A stretch of DNA of 7,588 nucleotides from an uncultured Bacilli bacterium (GCA_947593895.1 CANQDY010000062.1:1-7588); one strand, 5' to 3'. Positions 1-5,580 are shown, numbered from the stretch's first letter. The notes: generated by a model from the sequence alone, not told the origin. Translations and numbers: made by a program.

Positions 1-1246
1 AACAAATGATTGGAAACATTTTTATTCCTTTATCGCTTGCTTTAATAATTTGATCATATACTAAACTTGTTTTATCAGTGTGACATCCAGCATCAAATAA
101 GTGAAATACCATTTTTAATGAATCATCTCTCCAACTAAGTTCATTCATTTCTTTCATTCCATCTTCAATTGCTTCTGGAAGATCTCCTCCTCCAGCTGCA
201 CTTTGTTTATTAAAGAAATCTATTCCTTCTTTAATATTTGAGTTAAAATCAAAAACTTTTGTGACATATGCATCATCCTTATCACGATATAAGACAAACG
301 ATAACGAAATACTATAGTTTCCGCCAAAAGCATCAATCGATTCAATAATATAATTAACTTCTTTTGCTAAATAGTTCATTTCATCATCCATTGATCCGGT
401 TGTATCCACGAGAAAACATAAATCCAAGTTAGTAAATTGGCTTACATTTAAACCATACTCTACTTCCTTGATAAAATGATCTTCCGGTAATGAATTATAA
501 TCATATTCAAATTCATAATTCTCATTTAAATAAGTGACAGTAATTTTAAAATCATTAGCAAATTCTTCAGGTAAAAATAAATAACTATTACCAAAAGCAT
601 TTGTAAACGAAGTGTAATATTCAATATTACTGGAAGATAAACTGATTTTTGCATTAACAATTGCCTGATTATCATCAGTAACAAATTTAAAATTAATCAT
701 ATTCTTGGTCGAAACAATTTTATTAATTCTAGATTGAACTATGTTGTAGTAATTAAGGAATGTTGTATCCCTATTTTGATTAGCATCATAAATATTTCCA
801 CTAATTAAATCTTTCCAATATGAATAATTCTTTAAATCGCTCCATTCAGAAGCAGTTAAAAGCTTACTCGATTGAGATGAATCCAAAACATCTGATGGTG
901 TACTTACAACATCCGTATTAGATGGTGCAGCTTCTTCTGCTTCTGTATTTGAAACACCTGACTTTATATTCTCATCAATATTGGCACTACTATTTTCAGT
1001 TGAAGTTAATATACCCAGATTAAGGTCTGAATAAAAACCTGAATTCTTATTACCCCCATTACTAATCAAATTAACACCTAAAGCAACTATAATAATTGCA
1101 ACAATTGCAGTTGATAATACCAAAGGTAATCTAAAATTTCTTTTCTTAGTCGTTTTTTCAGAATATTCAGTTTTTTTGTCAATTCGATCAAATAGATCGA
1201 CATCCTTAATTTTCTTTTTTATAAATGAAAATAATTTTTTATTCAT
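1..1246 (-). CDS. Membrane-anchored von Willebrand factor A (vWA) domain protein, 3' end missing
   Basis: The frame begins at an ATG with an AGGAGG ribosome binding site 5 nt upstream (1252-1257) and stays open for 415 codons to the window edge, so the C-terminus is missing. Residues 1-36 are Lys-rich and presumably cytoplasmic, residues about 41-61 form one membrane segment, and residues about 62-125 are a Ser/Asn/Glu-rich linker, suggesting an N-in, C-out protein. A vWA domain starts near residue 275. Its metal-binding (MIDAS) site is visible as D281-T-T-G-S285, followed by the GGGD-x-P-E block at 352-358 and the later aspartate D385 (in FDAGCH). This spacing is typical of bacterial vWA domains, which bind a divalent metal and a protein ligand. 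The start overlaps the sigma factor gene by 8 nt, so the two are almost certainly co-transcribed. A role as an extracellular sensor or anti-sigma partner is inferred from this pairing; no known anti-sigma domain is recognised in the short N-terminus. Confidence 0.88.
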   Translation of the reverse strand, partial: MNKKLFSFIKKKIKDVDLFDRIDKKTEYSEKTTKKRNFRLPLVLSTAIVAIIIVALGVNLISNGGNKNSGFYSDLNLGILTSTENSSANIDENIKSGVSNTEAEEAAPSNTDVVSTPSDVLDSSQSSKLLTASEWSDLKNYSYWKDLISGNIYDANQNRDTTFLNYYNIVQSRINKIVSTKNMINFKFVTDDNQAIVNAKISLSSSNIEYYTSFTNAFGNSYLFLPEEFANDFKITVTYLNENYEFEYDYNSLPEDHFIKEVEYGLNVSQFTNLDLCFLVDTTGSMDDEMNYLAKEVNYIIESIDAFGGNYSISLSFVLYRDKDDAYVTKVFDFNSNIKEGIDFFNKQSAAGGGDLPEAIEDGMKEMNELSWRDDSLKMVFHLFDAGCHTDKTSLVYDQIIKASDKGIKMFPIIC

Positions 1247-1757
1247 ATTTGCCTCCTAAATAATGATTTAATTTTTTTATTGACCGCCGATAACGACTTT
1301 TAAGCGTATTTACAGAAAGATTCATTTTACTTGCTATCTCAGTTAATGAGACATCTTCAACAACATGTTCAATAATAATTGAAGCATCTTCCTTTGATAA
1401 ACATTTATATATTTCTTCAATTATGTCTGTATATTGTACATCAGAATGGTAAGCCGTTTTTTCAATAACTTCATCGCCACATAATTCATAATTTGATTTT
1501 TTCTTAGCTAAATTAATGGCCTTATTTTTACAAACAGTAACTAAAAAATATTTAATATTATTTACCTTATATCTTTCCTTATAAAACGAAACAAAAGAGT
1601 CAATTACAATATCCTCAATATCGCTTTGATTATTCAAATATTTTCCGCATATGAAATACAAAAGTTTATAGTATTCGTCATAAACTTTTTTGTATGCTTC
1701 TTTTGAGATGTCAGAATTTGAACTTCTCAATTCGTGTAAGATAATCCATTCCTTCAT
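1239..1757 (-). CDS. ECF-like sigma-70 family RNA polymerase sigma factor
   Basis: This 172-residue protein has the two-domain layout of extracytoplasmic-function sigma factors. Region 2 spans about residues 22-88, with an acidic helix (SDIEDIVIDSFVSFYK, 45-60) followed by a basic helix (KNKAINLAKKK, 78-88). An acidic linker leads to region 4 (about 113-166), whose helix-turn-helix is at about 138-158 (LTEIASKMNLSVNTLKSRYRR). Its role would be to direct RNA polymerase to a small regulon. The ATG has GGAG 6 nt upstream (1764-1767). The stop codon lies 8 nt inside the vWA membrane gene, a layout often seen for sigma factors and their membrane regulators. No consensus -35/-10 pair was found upstream, so its own promoter is unassigned and autoregulation cannot be judged. 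Regulon and signal are unknown. Confidence 0.9.
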   Translation of the reverse strand: MKEWIILHELRSSNSDISKEAYKKVYDEYYKLLYFICGKYLNNQSDIEDIVIDSFVSFYKERYKVNNIKYFLVTVCKNKAINLAKKKSNYELCGDEVIEKTAYHSDVQYTDIIEEIYKCLSKEDASIIIEHVVEDVSLTEIASKMNLSVNTLKSRYRRSIKKLNHYLGGKYE

Positions 1758-2079
1758 TTAGGTCTCCGAAAATATTTTCATTTAATATGACAAGTTTATA
1801 ATTTAAAAAGGTGCAACAAAATTATGATATTCATTCTGATACTAAAGTAATTTAATCTATTACAATAATTATAAACATCAAACATTTTAAATATAGTTAA
1901 ATCTTTATTTCTTAAATAATAAGTCTTTTCATATTCATAGATTTAACTTCTTTACCAAAGATATTTATTACAAATTTAAAAAATAATAATTATTATTAAA
2001 CTAAAAACTCATCATTAAGTTCTTTTAAAATTTAATTTAATAATTATTGAAAAAATATTATCTATCAAATTGATAATAC
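1758..2079. other. AT-rich intergenic spacer without a gene
   Basis: This spacer separates the sigma factor gene from the 3' end of the XRE regulator, both on the minus strand. It must hold the sigma factor promoter, but I find no good consensus -35/-10 pair. A minus-strand TTGATG near 1880 with a poor -10 is the best candidate and is not called. A 16-bp perfect palindrome made only of A and T (1982-1997) looks like low complexity. The XRE terminator occupies the right end. Confidence 0.6.
2050..2078 (-). terminator. Probable intrinsic terminator of the XRE regulator gene
   Basis: On the minus strand, directly after the stop codon, TATTATC (2072-2078) pairs with GATAATA (2056-2062) across a 9-nt loop. 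A run of six U follows (A-run 2050-2055 on the plus strand). The stem is 7 bp with only one G-C pair, so it may be weak, but position and U-tract fit. Confidence 0.55.
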
Positions 2080-2730
2080 TTATTCTTTTTCTTTTAATTC
2101 TTTTATCGAAGCGGTATAGCGACTATTTCCTTTTCTTTTAATCAAATACCATAGACAAGTTAGAATTTGAAAAGGAACACAAATAATATAAAATAACCAC
2201 GCCCAATTTATATAGTGACAAAATGATCTTTCAAGACTTAATCCAATTCCCCAAACAATTCCGCTGACAAAGAAAAATGAAAAGATTCTTCGCCCCCAGA
2301 TTTTATTAAATGTTAAGCAAATAATAAATGAAATAGGAATTGCATAAATATATGGCATATAGAACCAAATATTAAACCATTCCTTTTTTTCTCCAAACCA
2401 AAGTAAAAATACAAATGCAACCGTTGCAATTAACCAAGTTAATCCAACTGATAACAAAACTACAATAAATCGATTTCTCTTTTTTGATCCTGTTGCTTGA
2501 GGTTTTTTCTTTTTCTCCGATAATAGATCTACAACTTCAATTTCATATAATTCCGCTAAAGAATATAGAACATAAACATCAGGTAATGACTCTCCTCTTT
2601 CCCATTTTGAAATTGCTTTGTCTGAATATCCGATCTTCTCTGCAACAGAAATTTGTTTTAAATTGCATTGCTTACGATAATAAACTAAATTTGAACTAAT
2701 AGTTTTTCTAATTTTATTTTCATCAATCAT
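2080..2730 (-). CDS. XRE-family DNA-binding protein with C-terminal membrane domain
   Basis: This 216-residue protein begins with an XRE/Cro-type helix-turn-helix (about residues 13-68; core ISVAEKIGYSDKAISKWERG at 27-46). A Lys-rich hinge (72-87) follows, then four predicted membrane segments (about 88-112, 123-143, 149-167, 174-196), and a charged cytoplasmic tail. Membrane-tethered XRE regulators of this build are common in Bacillota, but the ligand is generally unknown. The ATG at 2730 is the only plausible start because no other ATG, GTG or TTG precedes the HTH. It has no Shine-Dalgarno sequence and lies 8 nt past a consensus -10 box, which implies a leaderless message. The gene is divergent from the degV-type gene, and the shared 195-bp region carries repeated TCTACT boxes, so it may regulate itself and its neighbour. 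That regulatory role is inference. Confidence 0.9.
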   Translation of the reverse strand: MIDENKIRKTISSNLVYYRKQCNLKQISVAEKIGYSDKAISKWERGESLPDVYVLYSLAELYEIEVVDLLSEKKKKPQATGSKKRNRFIVVLLSVGLTWLIATVAFVFLLWFGEKKEWFNIWFYMPYIYAIPISFIICLTFNKIWGRRIFSFFFVSGIVWGIGLSLERSFCHYINWAWLFYIICVPFQILTCLWYLIKRKGNSRYTASIKELKEKE

Positions 2731-2738
2731 ATATTAAA

Positions 2739-2767
2739 ATATTATCTTTTTATCGGCGTTTTGTCAA
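2739..2767 (-). promoter_or_regulatory. Sigma-A-type promoter of the XRE regulator
   Basis: On the minus strand TTGACA (2762-2767, perfect -35) is followed after exactly 17 nt by TAATAT (2739-2744, 5 of 6 to the -10 consensus). Transcription would start about 7 nt further on, near 2731-2733, at or within 2 nt of the ATG. This is the best consensus promoter in the window. Confidence 0.85.
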
Positions 2768-2781
2768 GAAAAATCAATTAT

Positions 2782-2859
2782 TCTACTCGTAGTAGAGTGA
2801 TTTTTACCAATTCTACTTTAATTTTTTAACGCTCTACTTTTTTGCAAAGTCGATGTAGA
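2782..2859. promoter_or_regulatory. Candidate operator cluster of TCTACT boxes
   Basis: TCTACT-CGT-AGTAGA forms a 6-bp inverted repeat at 2782-2796. The same half-site recurs in direct orientation at 2812-2817 and 2833-2838, with a partial inverted copy (GTAGA) at 2855-2859. Start-to-start distances of 30 and 21 bp put the direct boxes roughly on one helix face. The cluster lies between two divergent genes, next to a DNA-binding protein gene, where an operator is expected. That the XRE protein binds here is inference. Confidence 0.5.
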
Positions 2860-2863
2860 CAAG

Positions 2864-2877
2864 ATAAATGCATTTAT
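2864..2877. promoter_or_regulatory. 14-bp perfect palindrome upstream of the DegV-family gene
   Basis: ATAAATGCATTTAT is a perfect palindrome located 49-62 bp before the DegV-family ATG, inside its probable promoter. It could be a regulator site. It is AT-rich, so chance remains possible. No clear -35/-10 pair for this gene could be fixed around it. Confidence 0.35.
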
Positions 2878-2925
2878 TTTATTTTTTTATGATAAGATAG
2901 AAGTACCAAATGTGGAGGTAATATT

Positions 2926-3789
2926 ATGAGTTATGTAATTTTCTCAGATTCAGGATCAGACTACTCTGACTTAATGGCTAAAAAGAACGATGTAAAAATT
3001 ATACCACTATCATACATAATTGGTGATAAAGAATATGATTATGTTACAGATGAACTTATGAAAGAAACATATGCAGCATTAAGAAGAAAAGAAAACATTA
3101 AAACTAGTTGTGCTAATGAATTTACTATTTTCTCTTTATTAGAAGATGAATTAAAAAAAGGAAACGATATACTTTATTTAGCATTTTCTTCTGGTTTAAG
3201 TGCAACATATGAAAATGCATCAAAAGCATGTGATGCGTTAAGAAAAAAATATCCGGAAAGAAAGATTTATTTAATTGATTCTTTATCTGCATCATTAGGA
3301 CAAGGTTTACTACTTTCTTATGCTTGCGAATTTAGAGACCAAGGAGAAAGCATTGATGACATTGCTAAATTCCTCGAATCAAACAAACTAAGAATGTCTC
3401 ATCTATTCACTGTAGATGAGATGTTTTATTTATATCGTAATGGAAGAATCACAAAATCAACTTTTTTAGTTGCTCGCTTTGCAAAAATTAAACCAATTAT
3501 GCATACTGATGATAACGGAAAACTAACCGCCATTGATAAAGTAATTGGAAGAAAGAAAGCTCTATTAACTATAATTGATAAAGTTGTTCAAACGATTGAA
3601 GAACCTGAAAAACAAGTAATCTACATTGCTCATGGCGATTGCATAAAAGAAGCAGAATATGTAAAAGAAGAACTCAGTAAAAGAATTAATGCAAAAGGAT
3701 ACTTCATTGGATATATTTCCCCAGTTATTGGAGTTCATTCGGGACCAGGTACCTTAGCAGTATTTTACTTTTCTAAACATCGAATTTAG
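2926..3789 (+). CDS. DegV/FakB-family fatty-acid-binding protein
   Basis: This 287-residue protein covers the full DegV fold. Family blocks in order are FSDSGSDYS near the N-terminus (6-14), KTSCANEF (59-66; usually TSxPS), LAFSSGLSATYENA (85-98), LIDSLSASLGQG, VDEMFYLYRNGRI, KPIMHTDDNGKL, and GVHSGPGTLAVFYF (269-282). T60, the SSG loop (88-90) and H271 match the positions that hold the fatty-acid carboxylate in FakB proteins. There the DegV protein presents the bound fatty acid to the kinase FakA for phosphorylation on the way to phospholipids. The cytoplasmic location follows from the absence of membrane segments or a signal peptide. The ATG has GGAGG 7 nt upstream (2914-2918). No fakA gene is in view, so the exact partner and acyl preference are unknown. 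The gene is probably monocistronic, ending at the hairpin before the tRNAs. Confidence 0.92.
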   Translation: MSYVIFSDSGSDYSDLMAKKNDVKIIPLSYIIGDKEYDYVTDELMKETYAALRRKENIKTSCANEFTIFSLLEDELKKGNDILYLAFSSGLSATYENASKACDALRKKYPERKIYLIDSLSASLGQGLLLSYACEFRDQGESIDDIAKFLESNKLRMSHLFTVDEMFYLYRNGRITKSTFLVARFAKIKPIMHTDDNGKLTAIDKVIGRKKALLTIIDKVVQTIEEPEKQVIYIAHGDCIKEAEYVKEELSKRINAKGYFIGYISPVIGVHSGPGTLAVFYFSKHRI

Positions 3790-3808
3790 TAATTATTAAA
3801 TTTTTTGT

Positions 3809-3837
3809 TTTACATATTAAAATATTAATGTTAAAAT
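3809..3837 (+). promoter_or_regulatory. Sigma-A-type promoter for the tRNA-Leu pair (and probably the riboswitch operon)
   Basis: TTTACA (3809-3814, 5 of 6) and TAAAAT (3832-3837, 5 of 6) are separated by exactly 17 bp. Transcription would start near 3843-3845, about 24 nt before the first tRNA base. No other good promoter is visible before the tRNAs or between them and the preQ1 aptamer. Confidence 0.75.
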
Positions 3838-3838
3838 T

Positions 3839-3867
3839 AAAACCGCAATGAAAATATTGCGGTTTTT
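3839..3867 (+). terminator. Hairpin terminator of the DegV-family gene, abutting tRNA-Leu
   Basis: AAAACCGCAAT (3839-3849) pairs with ATTGCGGTTTT (3856-3866) across a 6-nt loop. The stem is 11 bp, its 3' end merging into five T (3863-3867). It should stop degV readthrough. The T-run ends at the base just before the mature tRNA 5' end. The tRNA promoter lies just upstream, so the 5' arm also falls in the tRNA leader. Confidence 0.75.
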
Positions 3868-3950
3868 GCGGCATTGGCGGAACTGGCAGACGCGCTAGAC
3901 TTAGGATCTAGTGGGAGACCATGCAGGTTCGATTCCTGTATGCCGCACCA
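3868..3950 (+). tRNA. tRNA-Leu (anticodon UAG)
   Basis: The acceptor arms GCGGCAT (3868-3874) and ATGCCGC (3940-3946) pair perfectly, and CCA is encoded (3948-3950) after the discriminator A. The anticodon stem CTAGA/TCTAG encloses the loop CTTAGGA, giving anticodon UAG, which reads CUN leucine codons. A short extra arm (TGG...CCA) before the T arm (GGTTCGATTCC) makes it a class II tRNA, as expected for leucine. Confidence 0.97.
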
Positions 3951-3955
3951 TTAAT

Positions 3956-4040
3956 GCCCGTGTGGTGAAATTGGTAGACGCAATGGACTCAAAATCCATC
4001 GACGCGAGTCATATCGGTTCGAGTCCGATCACGGGCACCA
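3956..4040 (+). tRNA. tRNA-Leu (anticodon CAA)
   Basis: The acceptor arms GCCCGTG (3956-3962) and CACGGGC (4030-4036) pair, and CCA is encoded at 4038-4040. The anticodon stem ATGGA/TCCAT encloses CTCAAAA, giving anticodon CAA for UUG codons. The extra arm GAC-GCGA-GTC marks a class II tRNA. It follows the first tRNA after only 5 nt, so both come from one precursor. The preQ1 aptamer begins 14 nt after its last base. Confidence 0.97.
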
Positions 4041-4053
4041 TTAAACTATTTAA

Positions 4054-4092
4054 GACAGTTCGTGACCATCCTGTCTATAAATAAAACTACGG
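4054..4092 (+). ncRNA. preQ1-I riboswitch aptamer
   Basis: Stem P1 is GACAG (4054-4058) with CTGTC (4071-4075), closing a 12-nt loop that begins TTC and ends in C. An A-rich tail, TATAAATAAAACTACGG (4076-4092), follows. Length and layout match the Bacillus subtilis queC-operon preQ1-I aptamer as I recall it: a 5-bp stem, a 12-nt loop starting UUC, and a tail of the form AUAAA...AAACUA-GG. In the tail UACG (4088-4091) can pair with loop CGUG (4061-4064) to form the pseudoknot. The downstream gene is a queuosine-precursor transporter, the expected target. Ligand binding should turn expression off. Confidence 0.85.
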
Positions 4093-4096
4093 GGAT

Positions 4097-4121
4097 GGCG
4101 CTTTTTGCGCTTTTTATTTTT
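4097..4121 (+). terminator. Expression-platform terminator of the preQ1 riboswitch
   Basis: GGCGC (4097-4101) pairs with GCGCT (4107-4111) across a TTTTT loop, with a T-rich tract to 4121. The stem is short (four G-C pairs plus one G-U). GGATGG (4093-4098) just before it can instead pair with CCATCC (4066-4071) of the aptamer, giving a competing antiterminator. It probably also ends the tRNA-Leu transcript when preQ1 is bound. Confidence 0.65.
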
Positions 4122-4161
4122 AAGTAATCACGAACTCAAATTATTTTTAGGAGTTTTAGCT

Positions 4162-4911
4162 ATGTGTCAAAAAATCAAAAATGAATTTAATGAGTTTAAA
4201 TTACTTTTGGAATCTGTTCCAACATTAATAGTATCATTGTTTATTATTTCTGTATTTTTGATGAATATTTTAGCAAATAAAAGTATTAATCTTCCAGTAA
4301 ATTGGCTTGCTCTAGATTGTGGTATCATTGTTTCATGGTTTGCATTTTTAACTATGGATATTATTACCAAACACTTTGGTCCAAAAGCAGCAACACAAAT
4401 TTCAATACTAGCAATATTTATTAATTTACTATTTTGCTTTATCATGTTTATTGGAAGCATTATCCCTGGTGTTTGGGGTGAATCCTTTGTCGAAGGTAGC
4501 GAAGATATCATCAATACTGCGCTAAATAATACTTTTGGTGGAACTTGGTATGTTCTTCTTGGTAGTACCCTTGCATTTGTTGTTTCAGCAATAGTAAACA
4601 ACTTTACTAACTGGGAAATCGGAAATATTTTTAAAAAAAATCCAGATGGACTTTTCTGTTATATTGCAAGAACGTACATATCTACCGCAATTGGACAATT
4701 TTTTGATAATTTAGTCTTTGCTCTCACTGTTAGTCTTGTTTTCTTTGGCTGGACATTTATTCAATGCATCACTTGCGCAGTAACTGGGATGATTGTAGAA
4801 TTATTATGTGAAGTTATCTTCTCATTTTCCGGTTATAAAATTTGTAAAAAATGGAAAGATAAACACGTTGGACAGAAATATTTTGATTATATAAACAAAA
4901 AGGAAAAATAA
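4162..4911 (+). CDS. Queuosine precursor transporter, YhhQ/VUT family
   Basis: From the ATG at 4162 this is a 249-residue membrane protein with about six segments (roughly 19-39, 46-66, 82-103, 128-148, 175-197, 200-224). Family signatures are MDIITKHFGPKAA (65-77) and RTYISTAIGQFFDNLVF (170-186), typical of the YhhQ/DUF165 group. These import queuosine precursors (preQ0, preQ1 or queuine) across the cytoplasmic membrane for the modified wobble base of tRNAs with GUN anticodons. The preQ1 riboswitch just upstream independently supports this and implies feedback control. The start was chosen because AGGAG (4149-4153) lies 8 nt before this ATG. The same frame is open upstream to a TTG at 4105, but that lies inside the riboswitch terminator and has no ribosome binding site. 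Which precursor is imported cannot be read from the sequence. No queuosine synthesis gene is in the window. Confidence 0.9.
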   Translation: MCQKIKNEFNEFKLLLESVPTLIVSLFIISVFLMNILANKSINLPVNWLALDCGIIVSWFAFLTMDIITKHFGPKAATQISILAIFINLLFCFIMFIGSIIPGVWGESFVEGSEDIINTALNNTFGGTWYVLLGSTLAFVVSAIVNNFTNWEIGNIFKKNPDGLFCYIARTYISTAIGQFFDNLVFALTVSLVFFGWTFIQCITCAVTGMIVELLCEVIFSFSGYKICKKWKDKHVGQKYFDYINKKEK

Positions 4912-4913
4912 AA

Positions 4914-5561
4914 ATGAAAGTATTAATAACTGGAGCAAGTCATGGTATTGGTAAATCAATTGCCCTTGAATTCATTAATAATGGCCATCAAGTAATTGGA
5001 ATTGATAAAGATAGCTCCTCGATTACAAACAAATTATATACCCACTACAAAAAAGATATTTTTTATGATTCTCTTCCCGATATTAATGATATTGAAATTT
5101 TAATTAACAATGCTGGAGTTCAAAACTCGCTTAATGATATTGATATTAATTTGAAAGGGTCGATTAAAGTAACTGAAAAATATGCCTTTCAAAATAAAAT
5201 TAAAAGTGTTTTATTTATTGCTTCTTCAAGCGCTCAAAGTGGTGCAGAATTTCCAGAGTATGTCGCAAGTAAAGGTGGACTAGTTGCTTATATGAAAAAT
5301 GTTGCTCAAAGAATTGCATCATTTGGTGCTACAGCAAATAGCATTTCTCCAGGAGGAGTTATCACTTCTTTAAATGATCATATACTTAATAATTCAATAC
5401 TATGGGAAAAAGTAAAAAATGAAACTCTGTTAAAAAAATGGGCAACATCAGAAGAAATCGCCAAATGGTCATACTTTATAACCATCATTAATCAATCAAT
5501 GACCGCACAAGATATCTTAATTGATAATGGTGAAGGCGCTAATTTTAATTTTATTTGGTAA
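4914..5561 (+). CDS. Short-chain dehydrogenase/reductase (SDR) in the preQ1-controlled operon
   Basis: This 215-residue protein is a compact classical SDR. Visible landmarks are the nucleotide-binding TGASHGIG (6-13), the acidic D31 at the end of strand 2 (favouring NAD over NADP), NNAG (65-68), structural N79, a serine cluster 104-106 holding the catalytic Ser, the YVASK motif with Y116 and K120, and SPGG (145-148). It should be an active soluble oxidoreductase. At 215 residues it is shorter than the usual 240-250, with a reduced substrate-binding region. The ATG follows the transporter stop by 2 nt, with AAGGA 9 nt upstream (4900-4904), so it is co-expressed with the transporter under the preQ1 riboswitch. 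Its substrate is unknown. A role in queuosine precursor metabolism is inferred from the operon only, and no SDR step is known to me in that pathway. Confidence 0.9.
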   Translation: MKVLITGASHGIGKSIALEFINNGHQVIGIDKDSSSITNKLYTHYKKDIFYDSLPDINDIEILINNAGVQNSLNDIDINLKGSIKVTEKYAFQNKIKSVLFIASSSAQSGAEFPEYVASKGGLVAYMKNVAQRIASFGATANSISPGGVITSLNDHILNNSILWEKVKNETLLKKWATSEEIAKWSYFITIINQSMTAQDILIDNGEGANFNFIW

Positions 5562-5580
5562 TAATTTAATTTAAAAGTTT

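Noticed and set aside
1982..1997. 16-bp perfect palindrome of A and T only
   Set aside because: Low-complexity AAT/ATT repeat in AT-rich spacer, with no gene placement that suggests an operator or terminator.
2484..2699. 71-codon plus-strand frame opposite the XRE regulator
   Set aside because: It is antisense to the HTH-coding part of a convincing gene and has no ribosome binding site.
4105..4161. N-terminal extension of the transporter from a TTG codon
   Set aside because: The TTG lies inside the riboswitch terminator loop and has no ribosome binding site. The ATG at 4162 has AGGAG at the right distance and gives a normal family N-terminus.
4167..4601. 144-codon minus-strand frame opposite the transporter
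   Set aside because: It is antisense to a clear membrane protein gene and lacks a start site or a recognisable domain.
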